From the NCBI GenBank assembly GCA_013400975.1, contig WBMZ01006395.1:37501-101500 (forward strand): 64,000 nucleotides of DNA, written 5' to 3'. The translations under genes and the position numbers were made by a program. The notes beneath the pieces were generated by a model that was given only the letters and a program-made list of their open reading frames with translations, did no database searches and was not told the origin of the DNA. Positions 51,863 through 64,000 of this stretch are shown here, one piece after another. The DNA is from Atrichornis clamosus. Lineage: Eukaryota; Chordata; Aves; Passeriformes; Menuridae. The stretch's first letter is position 1, and each line of letters starts with the position of its first letter.

Positions 51863-54800
51863 CACAAGGAATGAGATTCCCACTCACAGGCAGTTACTGG
51901 GGTTTTTTCTAGCATTGATGGAAAAAGGAAGTAAATGCATTTCAAAAGCCAATAACTGAACCACAGATACTAAACTGAAGCACTAGTTATGGACTCCATG
52001 AGGCTGCTTTATATTTTAACATCACCCTGTAAAATTAGAGCATTATAAAAATCTAATCCAACGGCAAATTTTAAAGTTTTTTCCTTCAGTGTTCAGTATA
52101 TGGTGTACAACACAGATGTACTTGTTTAACTTTGACTTTATGACTTATGCAAAGTGTCAGCTATTATTCCACTGCAAGTCTCCTTAAATAAACTTTTCTG
52201 AGACATGGTGAAAATGGGGGCGGTGGATTAGTGGGCGGCAAAAGATGAGGTCATCTAGGCCCATTGAAGCTGTGTTTTGAGACCAACAATAGCGCAACTC
52301 CAGCAAATCCTCTGAAGTACACCCCCTTGTTTTCCACGCAGCTTGGATTAGTCTTGAGCTTCTAGATCTGAAAATACAATAACCCTTTCACTTATATATA
52401 ATAAAGAGAAATAGACTATACTAAAAACCCCAAACCTAACAGGTTTATTTACATGCCTAGCACATAGAACTCTTCTGTATTTACAATACAGAGGGCAAAA
52501 CAATACAAAACAAACGGCAATTCAAAAATAAAGATTTTTTTCCTAAGCTGTTTGGACGTGATTTGCCATGTTCACAGAGATAACCGGTAAGAGACATTCA
52601 TGTCTCGAGGCCTCTGGTGGTATCGTTATATTTAATAAACCTGTATGTTTAGGGGAATTATATAATAGTATAAGAATAAACAAATTCACATGTGCAATTA
52701 CATACACCAAAAGTTCCTGAAAACATGCCACAGGAACAGTTGAACACCTAGGGTTGCTTTCTTAAATCAGGGTTATATTTGTCTGAAAGTGAAGAGTGTT
52801 TGAGGCAGATGCCACAGCTGGGAATGGAGAATTGTTTTTGATGCCAACTTCAGTGACAGGAGAATCAAACTGGTAATACACTGATTTTTATATGTATATT
52901 TAACAATTCAAAACCACTAGAAAAGAACTGAACTTATGATGTGAATTTTCCAAGGTGTTACAGCAGTGGGAAAAAAAAAAAAACAACTCCACAGGTAAAC
53001 TGTGTATCACATCTGGTTTCTGATGAAGGACCAGAGGCTCCACTCCACACGGAGCATTGCATGGGGAGGGCATAACCAGCCACACACAGACACTGACATC
53101 AGAGTTTCAGTTCCTTTGCTGAGCTGTTTTCAATTCATGCTGTGGGAACAATGTAATGGGGTCTTGAAGGGTTGGGAATACCAGAAAGAATAAATGGGAA
53201 AAAAATGCATTACTGCTTAGCCTGGGACAAAAAAGAGGCATGAACATGAGGGAAGCACGGATCACTGCTGTATTTATTTCGTTCAGCAGCAGCCTTTGCT
53301 GTAGGCTGCACAGCAAACCCACCACGGTTTGGAATCAAGCCACAGCAAAGTGGCTGAGAGCCGGGAGCCGCAGGTCCTGTCCTGTGGATGCCGTGCTGGT
53401 GTGACCCAGGTGTGTACAGTTTGGTTTCCGTTAAAGACAAGGAAAAAATTTTACAGCATTTTCCTCAGCTATCTTAATATGAATTGAATTTAAATACAGC
53501 TTGGTCTGTCACACAAATAACTATTTTTCATAGCTTTAGGAGAGGAACAAGATGAAAAGACTGTAGATCTTTCCATAATATCTAATTTCTGTATTAAAAA
53601 ACCCAAACCTGGAGAACACAGGAACACAACCCTGAGCAGGGCTGGACACACCTCTGCAGCAGGCTGCAAAAGAGCTCCCTGGCATGGGCAGTGCCATCCC
53701 AACCCCTGTTTTGGACCCTGCTCATCCATCACATTTACAGGGAGCCGTGATTGTTCCCACCTTTGGGGTGCAGCTGGCAAGGCCCAGGATTGGTCTTGGC
53801 AAGTGTGAGCACGAGGGTTCAGGGCAGCGCTGGGAGCTGCTGCAGTGCATGGCAGTGGCAACCCCAGGGCTCACTGAAGAGTGGGCACAGAGCAGGGGCA
53901 GAGCGAGGGCTGGTGTCCAGGACCTGCGGATGGTGGCCAGGACTGGCTGATGGTTAGTGGAAGCCGGGAACAGCTAATGTCCTTTGTGGACTGGCTGATG
54001 GCGGCCAGGGATCAGCAGCTGTGGTGCTCCTGCACAGCAGGACGGAGTAGCTCAGGGGTGTCAGCTCCCCACGGGTCCCCATCTGTTGGTGGCCACACCT
54101 GGCACCCAGCCAGCACCTTTGCAGACTCCTCCAGTGGCGTGGAATGCTGCTGGGAATACCACTGTTCCAGCCAGAGGGAGATTCCCTGGTTTTGCTCTGC
54201 GGCTTAGACAAGCCATCAGTTCACGAGGAGCAGCCGCAGGACTGCCTGACTGTTTGTCCGACACCCACCACCTGCCACATCCGGCTGTGTACCAGCCATG
54301 AGCCTCCCCTCAGCACGATCAAAATAACTGCTGGAAGTGGAAAATCTGGGAAATCTGCTCTCTTCGGCAAGGTACTTATCACACAGGAGTGAATTTCTCC
54401 GGCACGTGCCAAGGAGGAAAGCCTTTTTCTATGTTGCTGGCAAAACTGTCAATCATCTTGATGAGCAGCAAATAAATGAATGCCCAATGATGGGATTCTA
54501 TATTATCCTTAAAAAAGAAATCCATCAAATAAACATCAACAGGTAAATGTTTATACCCGACAGCCATCAATTTCAGCTATCCATGCAAAGAGACAGGTGA
54601 GCTGGACTGGTAAACCTCGAAATTAGAGAGGTATTAATCATCTGCTCCCAGCCAATATAAACAGATGTTATTTTTAAACAGGTAAAATCATCTTTTCCTC
54701 TGAAATTTATTTGCAACAGATAATGTTCTGTTACATTTTTAATCAAGCAGATGAAGTTACATTTAAATTGAAAATCTGCTGCACTCAACTAATCAGGCAA

Positions 54801-56101
54801 GTAAAATTCTGAGATGATTGAACGGCAGCACAGAGCACACCATTACAGCAGGTAAATTGTGAAATTTACCTGTCACAGCACACAGCTCATTGTTCAGCCA
54901 TCGCGCCTGCAACTGAGGAGCACAGAAATAAGACAAAAAAAGGCAAGACATGTTCAACATATTCATAAATCCATCATATTTTAGAAACACACCACTAACA
55001 GTGATAGGGAAAAAAAATAAGCTCCACCTCTTTCCTACAAAAATGCCAATAAAGATTTACACAGGTTGCTCCTATCTGCTTCGTGCTCATCTAAGGCGCA
55101 TGTCTGGGTACACTGAGATCAAGGCACAGCATGAAAAACCTCTTGTATTTCTCCCATGATAAAGTAAAAGCCAAGACATCTCCAAAAAGTGAAATATCTT
55201 AGGGATGAAATAGTGCAGTTTTTCTGCCAGTCCATTTTCCAGCTCTCCCAGACATGTTGGGCCCCACCACACAACTTCTTCACACCTTGGCTCACAACTA
55301 AAACACTGGCACCAATGTCCTGACTCAGGGTTTCACTGGTACTACACTTATTTGTGCTAAAAGCAGTATTTGTCCAAATAGATGAAATACAGAGTTCAGT
55401 TTCTACCCTTGAAAGGGATACCCTAAAATACTTTGCTATATGAAAGTGCCAGAAATGGGAATCTTTCATCCTAATTTTAAAATGAGATCCATATAGTCTT
55501 GTGCATGTAATTGATAAATTATGCATATCCACCTTTTTTTTTTTTACATCATGATGAACACAAACTGACAGCAGACATCTGGAAGACTGTCAATTATTAA
55601 AGCACTAAGCTCCCATGCCTTTTTGCACCCCTGTGCTGTCCTCTGCACACTGCTTTGGCACCCAAACCCCACATGCCACATATTAAGATTATTAAGACTA
55701 ATTTCTGCCTTTTTTCCTCTAAAAATTCAATAAACTGTGTTATTTTCTTACATTATTGTATTTTCTAAACAATTGTTTCTGTAAGAACAAAAAAGTTTAA
55801 CCGTTACTTTAGTGTAGTGTATCTGGGCTTATAGTTTAGATCAGGAAAGCAAAAGTTGGTTTTTAAAAAATACAGTCATTTCACATTGTTGTTTTAAACA
55901 CTGCAATAGTTTGGATAATGCAGCAGCTTTTTCACAATCATAAATTCTAAAAGTCCTATGGTTCACACCTGATCCACTGTGGCCTGGTGACAATGATGTA
56001 ATTGCTGCACTTACCTAGACGCCTACACAGAGGTATGCTGCTGTCAGTGCCACACCGGGGCCAGGGCTTGGCTGCTTATTGCCATGAGCTCCAGCCACAA
56101 C

Positions 56102-56420
56102 AATCACAGAATCACACACTGGTTTGGGTAGGGAGGGACCTCAATCCAGTCCCACCCCTGCCATGGGCAGAAACACCTTTCACTATCCCAGGTTGCTCCA
56201 AGCTCCATCTGACCTGGCCTTGGGCACAGATGGGACAGCTACAGCTTCTCTGGGCAACCTGTGGCAGGGCCTCACCACCCTTACATGGAAAAATCTCTTC
56301 CCAATATCCCATCTAACCCTGCCTTCTGTCAGTGGGAAGCCATTTCCCCTTGTCCTGGCACTCCAGGCCCTTGTCCAAAGTGGCTCTCCAGCTCTTCTGG
56401 AACACCTTTACAAATTAACA
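56102..56420 (-). mobile_element. CR1 3'-end fragment (longest in the window)
   Basis: In minus-strand order it reads the TGGCTTCCCACTGACAGAAG block, GGGTTAGATGGGATATTGGG, AGGTTGCCCAGAGAAGCTGT, GTTTCTGCCCATGGCAGGGG, then ATTCTGTGATTG. About 320 bases of a 5'-truncated CR1 are retained. It lies in the opposite orientation to the CR1 copy at 56967-57214, with the 5' ends facing each other about 550 bases apart. Confidence 0.92.
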
Positions 56421-56966
56421 GAGTCAAAGGAGCACAGTATTTACATATCTTTCGATGCTTGCTGAAAAGCTGATAAAAATATGATTTTTCTTAAGTGAGG
56501 GAAGTAGCTCTCCAATGGCCAGGTGAAAAGGCTCTGTCCAAATTTTGAAAAGAACTCTGCTTTATGCGTCTTAAGAAGTTAAGGCAGTATATGTCCACCT
56601 AATAGAGAAATTATTTGAAAAAAAAGAGAAACAATACAATACAGATCCTGATTTCACTAATACGGCTCTGCATTAAGTACCAAGAAGACAGAAGAAAACA
56701 AACATTATGTGTGGCATACTACACTCTGTGTTTTATTCACAATTCAGTAAATGTGAAAAAGGAAGCACACTGCCCCAGATTGCAGTGCTGTCTGGTGTGG
56801 AAAAACTTTTGACAGCCAAGGCTAAGCTGTACCAGAGTGCCTTGCCACCACCTGGGTGGGAAGGGTTGTTTGGAGTTGTTAGAATATTTCAATAGACCCC
56901 TTCCACAAAGCTTTAAAAGAACAACATGTTACAATTTAAAACAGAACATCAAAAATGGCTTCAAAA

Positions 56967-57214
56967 TGACCAAGGGCAGGGTTAGATTGGATATTAGGAA
57001 GAAATCCTTCCTTGTAAGGGTGGTGAGGACCTAGCACAGGTTGCCCAGAGAAGCTGTGGTTGCCCCGTCGTTGGAAATGTCCAAGGTCACGCTGGATTGG
57101 GCTTGGAGCACCCTGGGATAGTGGAAGGTGTCTCTGCCCATGGCAGGGGGTGAAACGGGCTAGGCTTTAAAGTCCCTTCTGATCCAACCAGCCTGTGATT
57201 CTGTGATTCTATGA
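56967..57214 (+). mobile_element. CR1 3'-end fragment with intact ATTCTGTGATTCTATG tail
   Basis: GGGTTAGATTGGATATTAGG, AGGTTGCCCAGAGAAGCTGT, GTCTCTGCCCATGGCAGGGG and GATTCTGTGATTCTATG appear in the standard CR1 order. It is clearly alignable with the inverted copy at 56102-56420 over about 240 bases, to my eye around 80% similar. This is the best-preserved CR1 tail in the window. Confidence 0.95.
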
Positions 57215-59980
57215 AAAATTAAAATCTCGCAAGGCCTGTGCCTGCCCATGTGGCCATCACAGCTTGTTGTGTGGGATGGCTGGAGGTGCCAATTCCCAGA
57301 GTGTGGCAGTGCCAAGACATCGGAGGGGCGGCGGGACTGCTGAAGAATGACTCGTAGAGCACACATTCTGTTCCTTAAACAGTGCCACATGGCCGTGCTG
57401 CTTGGCCCTGAAGTATTCCTCGCTGCAATGAGATACCCTGCCCATACCCTGGAGGCAGGTACAGCCAGGTGAGCTATAACCCCATCTAGACGACACAGGT
57501 CAGCATTTGAGGTCAAGCACGTGTGACTGCTTTGCTGAACCAAAGCCTTTCTGCTGTTCGCAGTGTGTGTTTGTCCTGCTGTTCAAATTATTAATTAAAT
57601 GCCTGGGCAATTTCAACATTGGGTTTTATTGTCCTAAGTACTTTTTTTTTTAATTCTTCAGTATCAGTTATTTTTGTGGGTTTTGTTTGTTTGTCTGTTT
57701 TCCTCCAGGGTTTAAAAAACATTAAGCTGCACAACATCACAGGTCTCAGCCATTGAAGATGTATCAATTTCTGTCCCACCGAGCCAACTTTTAGAACCAA
57801 AACCTGAAAAATATCTGAGTTTGAGATAAGGTATACTATGCAGTAACTTTTAATATAAAGTTCTTTAGGAGTAACTTGCAATGATATATTATGATACATT
57901 TTTTAAAACTAACATAACATTATTAAAGATGAGTATTCAATATCAAAACTGCCCTGCTTAACATCCAAATATTTGATCCTTCAACTTAGTATCTATAGTA
58001 AAGACAATTTTTGCATATAATTTATCTTTTAAAGGAGACAGAAGTCACCCAGAATTATTAAAATTCTATAAAGTTAAACATTCAGATGATGTAAGACCAC
58101 ATATTCAAGAAAATAAAAAATTTCCTGAAAATGATAAGCAATTACTTTCCAGTCTTCAATACATCTGCAAGTGTTGAAATACTGCATAAATTAAATTTTG
58201 CATATACTCTAATTTCTTTGACACCTAATGTGTCTTAAAATTGGTTTCTCCCCAAAATCAGGAAATTAATTTTGAAAATAAAAGCATAGCGTTCAGTGAC
58301 ACATTACTGATGGAACAGAAGAGAACGAAACAGAACTTAGAGCAACCTCAAATAGAAGCACTGCTTGCAAAATTTGAGAGTTAGTTAAGAAAATAACTCC
58401 CTTTTTTTTTCCTTTTTGTTTTTATAAATTAAAGCTGCCAGGGTGAAGGCAGAAAATGGATCACAACTATGACTTTCAGCTTCCAAAATCTGTGCTCAAT
58501 TACAATAAGGCAGCAAAAAATTACTTTCTAAGATTTTGGAGGTCAGCCTTGTACAGCGTGTGTCTGCTCTGACTTCACAGTTATGCTAACGCTGAAAGAA
58601 CATCACTTTTAGCATAATTATTTTTTTCTGTAAAGAGCAGCACAGTACTTTTACCTCTTAAATCCAATGTATTTATTGGTTTTAAGGGGAATCTCTGCAA
58701 TATAGAAAGATACAGTAAGAACTTCACTCAATTCACTGATTTAATAGTGCAAACCATCATTAGATCCAGAAGAAACTGTTGTATTTTTTAACTATACAAT
58801 TGTGACTTACTTGTACTGCCCCATCTCAAGCATGGCAGCCAGGATCCTAGAAATAATAGCAAAAATGAAAGAAGACAGACACGCACTAAAGTCTCCTTCT
58901 TGCACTAGGTTTTCCTCTAGCAGTAATAACAGAAGCCAAGAGGAGGCTTCAGACAGGACAATGAACACCTGAAACAGACTCTGCTCCTCAGGTGAGGTAC
59001 ACCTGTACCACATCATGCGTGAGTCTGTTTCAACACACACCTGATGGGATCGTGACAACGCGATCGGTCACAAAGCAGGTGAACACTGCCAGGAGAACAT
59101 CGAACACGAGGCTCTGACTGCGTGGGCCTCGTCTGAATTCACTGCAAGGGAGAAACAAGTGCCAGAAAAAAGGTTTGGCCTTTCTAATTTCTGTCATTAA
59201 AGTTAGTTTTTCACAGAGAACATACTTGCTACTTAAAGCTTTTCAAAGTTTTAGCCTTGTTTTTCTAATTAAAAAAATAATAGAACCAGGGTATTTAGCA
59301 CTGTGTTATGGATCTTTGCTAGAATTAAGGAAGCCTTGTTATCAAATAAGCAAATTAACTTTTTTAGTAATCAGATAGCCAAGACTGCTTCCCTGGGCGG
59401 GCGGGTGGGGTAAGCCGAGCATCGGAGGAGGCAGCACACAGCCGGGTGTGCTGCTGGCTCCTCTCCCTGGAGCCGGCTGTTCCCTGCCTGTCCCCGGGAA
59501 TCCTTTCTTGTGGCTGTCTGGCACCAGCTCCTGGTTGATACAGAGATCTTCCCACCCAGCTGAGCTGAAGAAGAGCCTGCTGCCACTCCAGGAACTCTGG
59601 GAGCCCCATCTCCAGGCTGTGCCCGATATTCCCTGCAATTAATCCCTATGCCGCCCTCACTCCCTCCCTCCATAAAGGCACAGACAGCAAAACCCTCAGC
59701 ATTCCCCTCGCTCACACACTTAAATGCAGACTCAAAGTCCATCTATTAAAAAAATGTGAGCAAAATAACACATTTGAACCAATTCTCTCAGAATTTACTC
59801 TAAAATGTGCCTTCTAGTTAGCAAATTTTTTCTCTTCAAAAGGCTTAAATCACTTGCAGCTTCTTCATAAGTCTCTGTGCTGCTCCAGGGCTGCCCTGTG
59901 TTGTGGGATGTTAATTCCTGAGGTAATACCATCCTCTGGCTTACCTGTGTTACAGTCCTGGAGTCATAAAAAGACACCTG

Positions 59981-60002
59981 CCCTGCAGGGATTCCTGCAG
60001 GG
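59981..60002. repeat. Perfect GC-rich inverted repeat (9-bp arms)
   Basis: CCCTGCAGG, loop GATT, CCTGCAGGG. Each arm also contains a CCTGCAGG palindrome, so it can be read as two adjacent copies as well as one hairpin. Confidence 0.95.
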
Positions 60003-60925
60003 TCATTGTTGTTTAGGAATTAGAGATCCCACCCAAATGCTCTGCCTTTGTAAAACTCGTTTGGATTTCTGCTTTTCCAAACCTACATGAATGTGAGTTC
60101 CTTGACACATCCAAGACCTCTTGTGTTCAAACCCGAGGCTGAGATGGAATGCCTTTTGTCAGGAAACCTCCGGTTTAAATTTACAAAGACGTGAAATTTA
60201 GATGTCTTCGTATTTACCTCCCTTTTGTACTTAAGCATGACATGTTAGCAACCCACATATGCAATATGCCCTAAATACCACAAAATCCAAAATTTGCTGA
60301 CACTGAACATCCTCAAGCTGCACAATTCAGGAGATGCTCTTTCCTCAGCCATGAAAAATAACTCACTCCTGCAAAATGGCATTTAACTACTGGTTTTTTT
60401 GTGTTTTCTTTTTTATATTTTAAGTGTGATAACTAACATACATTTTAAGGCCACTACACAGCTGGCTGCTTTCTAGCCCTCACCATAGTTTTCAAAAAGT
60501 ATGAATAATTAAAAAATACGACACTGACAGTATTCCAATTAAATAACAACCTGGCAGTATTTTTCAAACTATCACATGTGCCACCAAAGGTATTACCTGC
60601 ATAATTCCAAAGATGAGTTCCTTATTACTTGAAATTATATCAGGGGATTACTTTGAGGACAGGGCAAAAAGGCCAGGAAGCATAATTTGAATTTGTGAAA
60701 GTCGAATTGTAGAGCTTTTGACAATGTGGGGAGAGGACATTTACTGCACTTTGGATGATACTGTAACTCACTGGTAGAACTTGAAAGAGGTGAATAAATT
60801 TTTAGTTAGAAAAAGTAGAGACAAAAAGAAAAGCACACTAGAGAAACCACAGCAATATTTTGCTTCCTTCAGGATCAGAAATAAGGTTTGGAAGGGGGCA
60901 AAAAGACTGACTGTGTCTCTGTGAG

Positions 60926-60939
60926 ACACACACACACAT
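60926..60939. repeat. Short (AC)7 microsatellite
   Basis: GACACACACACACACAT. A short dinucleotide run of little weight, listed for completeness. Confidence 0.9.
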
Positions 60940-62402
60940 CCCAATGACAACTTTTATCACTCTTTCCTTTCCCCAGATTGATGATTCAACTTCAAGCCTC
61001 AGGATAAAGCATGGCAGTATCAAAATGGAGAGAGCAGCTATCCTGAGACCACATTTTAACAATAAAACGTATTTCCTAAGATAGATCTTGTGACTGCAGT
61101 AAAAAGATCAAAAAGTTTAATTTCTCTAATACAGAGCAGATATATGAGATATCAGGATTTTTTCAGTATCCAAAATAACTTGTGCCAAAATCTATGTGAA
61201 TTACTCATTATTACTTGTTACCAAAACCCCCAAACAAACAGAAGGAAAGTGAGACCTTTCTGTTAAAGGCAGAAGTCATCATTACTGTGTTTTTCACAAA
61301 TTGTAGTCAAACAGGATTTTTTCTGTTTCCTTCCAACTCATTTACAGTTTTAAAAATAATCCTCATGTATTTTAAGGAATCTCTCTTCCCTCAAAAAAAA
61401 AGAAAAGTGAGTGAGAGAATCAAACCAAAGAAGAAACAACGTTACTTTAACATTTCACATTTGTGCAATTAGAGATGCTATGTAAGCGTAAGTGCAAAGA
61501 TTTTGCTGTAAATAAACATACGGGGTGAGTTTTGTGAAATAAAATTTGTATGTACAGAGATGAAAGGCACACAGGTAGCATAATTGTTTCTGGAAAGATC
61601 CAGTGAAAGCTTAGTTTGAAGATCTATGTTTACACTACAAATTGTGTAAATATGAAAGAAATTGCTCTATTAACTACGTATTAACTATTGACATTGGTCA
61701 ATAAATGAAACCGAATTTTAAGTGTAGGCCTGGGTGAAGACAGCTTGATACCGATTCCTTGATGTTATTTTGATTTTCCTCATTTTTGTTTTCCTATATG
61801 AGAACTGTTAGAACAGACTCTGATTTTTCTTTTGTACTGTACAATATTGTGCCCCATGTGGCATTTTGTTTTATTAATAAGATTTGAAATTACAATAACA
61901 AAGCTAAATTTTAGAAAACAAACTGAAAAGAACGACTGTTGAAATCCCCCACTGAGGCTGGCAGAGTTTATGCTTCTCTGTGTCCTTGAAAGAGCTTATG
62001 TTTAACAGTAGTTTCCAAGTTTTCCTTTTGGATGGTAAATATCACACTAAAAAATAAAACAACCAACGGGATTTATTAAACCCCACCTGCACATCCCACC
62101 TGCCCAGTTGTACCCTTTGCATGCCTAGGTTGTCAGAGCAACTACAGGAAAGGAGAGCAACACCTGAATGAACTGTTCTTGCACATGCACATTTTCTGAA
62201 TCACTGACAAGGATTTTGGGGCATATTTTCCATTTATGTCTATTTTTCAAGGGAGCATCCTCCCTGTAAGACACAAACTGGCAACATAAGAACATCAACT
62301 GAGAAATGGTCTCAGTCTTACTGTTGGAAAAGGGATCAGGTATTTGCCAAACTAAAAAGAAATAAAGTTTCAATGAAGTTATTCCTAATGAATTTTCAGC
62401 TT

Positions 62403-62438
62403 AACATTAAAGTAGATTACAACATTAAAGTAGAACCA
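62403..62438. repeat. 18-bp tandem duplication
   Basis: AACATTAAAGTAGATTAC (62403-62420) is followed directly by AACATTAAAGTAGAACCA (62421-62438). The first 14 bases are identical and the ends differ. Confidence 0.93.
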
Positions 62439-62687
62439 GAAAAATTTTCTTTTGCAAAGAATTTAGTTCCTAAAGAGCCTACTTGTTCCTTCAAAGTTCT
62501 GCAGATTTCAAGCTTCACAAAGCCACTCAGGATTAGTCAAGCTTTTAAATTTAGAATTCCATGTGCTTTTTCTAATTATTTGAGTTCACCGGAAAATTAT
62601 TTTCAAATGTCCATTTCTGTAAAAGGGAAAAGTGTTTTTCAGCTTTTGTCCTTTGGAGATCACACATGTGCACCATAAAAAAAAAAA

Positions 62688-62790
62688 TTACATCACTGAC
62701 ATACGTCATAAACATGTCATTTGTGTTTAAAAACATAAAATCACATCACTGACACATCAGAAATACATCATTTGGATTTTCCAAAATATT
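62688..62790. repeat. Imperfect 53-bp tandem duplication
   Basis: TTACATCACTGACATACGTC.. at 62688 and TCACATCACTGACACATCAG.. at 62741 are 53 bases apart and stay alignable for about 40 bases (..CATCATTTG / ..GTCATTTG). The units contain CATCACTGAC and TACGTCATA, so any CRE-like element in the first unit is not exactly kept in the second. Confidence 0.75.
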
Positions 62791-62879
62791 TTTTATGTTG
62801 TTTTGCAGAATAAGTATTTTTCTTCACTAGAAACTCCTGGCTGGCCCTATAAAAGATTAAATTATATGTAACTGAGCAA

Positions 62880-62958
62880 CCCCGTCTGTGGAAGGTGTCA
62901 CTGCCCATGGCAGGGAGATGGAACAAGATGGCTTTTAAGGTCTGTTCCGATCCAAAGC
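62880..62958 (+). mobile_element. Short CR1 3'-end fragment
   Basis: GTGGAAGGTGTCACTGCCCA, TGGCAGGGAGATGGAACAAG, then ATGGCTTTTAAGGTCTGTTC and CGATCCAAA. This is the last part of a CR1 3' region without its terminal octamers, and severely truncated. Confidence 0.9.
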
Positions 62959-63749
62959 AGCGGCCGCCAGCTCCCCACTGCCGCCAGACACTGTGACAGG
63001 GACTGATGACCCCCAGACCCTGGAGGCAGCAGCCTTTGGGGCCCCCTCACCATGTCGTGTAAGAGAAACCACAGCGAAACACAACAGACCATGACCTTCA
63101 GCCACAACTAAATCACTCCATTTTTAGGGAAATGACAAGATAAATGGTGCTGTTTTACCTGTGTGACACTGCTCCTCAAAATGAAAAAAAACACCCTCAC
63201 AAAAATCACAAGTGAGTAACTAAAACTCAGCTTTTAGGCTTCGTTTTTGACAAAAGGTTGTGTTTTAAATACTTGGCTCTGCTCTCTGAAAATCCAAGTC
63301 ACACAAACATGTATCATGGATTCACCACGTGAGACACACGCACACCACCAACGCCAACGGAATTGCCCCTCTGTTCCGACTGCTGACATGGATTTATCAG
63401 AGGGATCTCTTCCCTGTTCTTTTTATACCAAAACAAAGTCATAATAACTGAAAATCTGATAAGGAAATTCCCTCAGCAGGCACCCATTCTGCCTAAAGTA
63501 CAGAGAAATGATGCCGACTTTGCCTGTGTCCTGGGGAACCAGCCTGAGGGGACAGCTCAGTTTTGTGTTGGGTTGTCACTGGCTGAAGCCTCTAACACAG
63601 AGTCCAGGGCTGGGAATGCTGCTGCCCCTCTCACGGATGTGTTTTGGGACACCAGAGAAATCTCTGTTCAAAGTTGGCAACTTTTCTCCCTTTAGTTTTC
63701 TTTGCCGAGATATCCCACAGGCACATAATGCAGGTGGAAATGCCACACC

Positions 63750-63822
63750 TTCACATACATACCTACAAATACACACACAAGCACACATATGTGCCTGTGG
63801 CTACATGTGTGTGTATGCACAA
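63750..63822. repeat. AC-rich then GT-rich degenerate microsatellite
   Basis: An ACATACATACCTACAAATAC-type AC-rich half (to about 63787) is followed after CATATGTGCCTGTGGC by a TACATGTGTGTGTATGC half. The two halves are loosely complementary and could pair. It lies about 150 bases inside intron 2 from the partial exon at the window's right edge. Confidence 0.75.
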
Positions 63823-63965
63823 TGCTGTACATGCTTCTGGGAGCGAGCCCCCGCACCTCGAGGGGTGGCCGGAGCCCTGCTGGCTCCAGTGGGAGGGAGA
63901 ATTCCCCAAGTTCTGCAGGCAAAGTTTTCAAAGCACAAGACACAGTCCCAGGCTTAGTGTCTTAC

Positions 63966-64000
63966 CTTCGAGTAGCGTCAAGCCAGGAAGGGAAGTGCAG
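63966..64000 (-). CDS. ZCCHC7: ZCCHC7, end of large N-terminal exon (probable exon 2), partial
   Basis: Read on the minus strand, the last 35 bases of the window end in GAAG followed by GTAAGA, a strong splice donor at 63964-63965. One frame is open and reads TSLPGLTLLE plus one spare base G. The next exon, 43 kb away at 20496-20539, begins with the two bases needed to complete a Gly codon, so the join reads ..TLLEG|EIDVDWS. This resembles the ..TEGEDGINWS.. stretch I recall just ahead of the first zinc knuckle of human ZCCHC7. The exon runs past the window edge; in the family it carries the start codon and a long acidic, Ser/Glu-rich N-terminal region. The call rests on phase match, donor quality and a short similarity, so it is less secure than the knuckle exons. 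It could instead be a chance donor. Confidence 0.72.

Larger units (their letters stand above)
20540..63965 (-). other. ZCCHC7 intron 2 (43 kb)
   Basis: A very long intron from donor GTAAGA (63965) to acceptor TTTTTCAG (20540). It holds five CR1 fragments, a 31-bp minisatellite, an acidic-coding purine tract, GT/AC-rich microsatellites, small GC-rich patches (about 22750-23160, 46910-47010, 53640-54300, 59390-59640) and several short tandem or inverted repeats listed separately. I could not identify any protein-coding exon or structured RNA gene inside it. Long stretches such as 20600-22700, 26400-31600, 34700-45500, 47200-51600 and 57900-62800 show only AT-rich unique sequence. Conserved non-coding elements may be present but cannot be told apart from one sequence alone. 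Confidence 0.75.

Overview
This window looks like nuclear DNA from a bird. It is AT-rich and gene-poor, with long introns and several short 5'-truncated CR1 LINE fragments, some with the ATTCTRTG-type 3' end typical of avian CR1. I found no bacterial features: no operons, long coding runs, CRISPR arrays or rRNA/tRNA genes.

One gene explains the window. On the minus strand, five pieces with good splice sites and matching reading-frame phases join into a continuous part of ZCCHC7, the CCHC zinc-knuckle (Air1/2-like) RNA-binding subunit of the nuclear TRAMP RNA-surveillance complex. From gene 5' to 3' (right to left) they are: the end of a large N-terminal exon (63966-64000, cut by the window edge); a 44-nt exon (20496-20539); a 126-nt exon with knuckle 1 (19203-19328); a 171-nt exon with knuckles 2, 3 and most of 4 (17656-17826); and a 36-nt micro-exon (9715-9750) with the last Cys of knuckle 4 and the IWRXY motif known from Air proteins. 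The start codon, promoter, last knuckle and C-terminal tail lie outside the window. I call the exons 2 to 6 by analogy with the human gene as I remember it; the numbering is provisional.

Layout: 1-9714, intron 6, AT-rich, no exon seen. 9751-17655, intron 5, with a CpG island (about 12768-13000, CpG-bearing flank to about 13620), a CR1 3' end, an old LINE reverse-transcriptase fragment and an AT-rich perfect palindrome. 17827-19202 and 19329-20495, short introns 4 and 3. 20540-63965, a 43-kb intron 2 holding most CR1 pieces, a 31-bp x 10.6 minisatellite (33926-34254), an acidic-coding purine tract, small GC-rich patches and minor tandem or inverted repeats.

Apart from the ZCCHC7 exons I see no open reading frame with convincing protein homology except the decayed LINE fragment. 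The points most worth a second look are the IWRXY micro-exon, the intronic CpG island, the indel-free 31-bp minisatellite that is open on both strands, and the facing CR1 pair that could fold into dsRNA.
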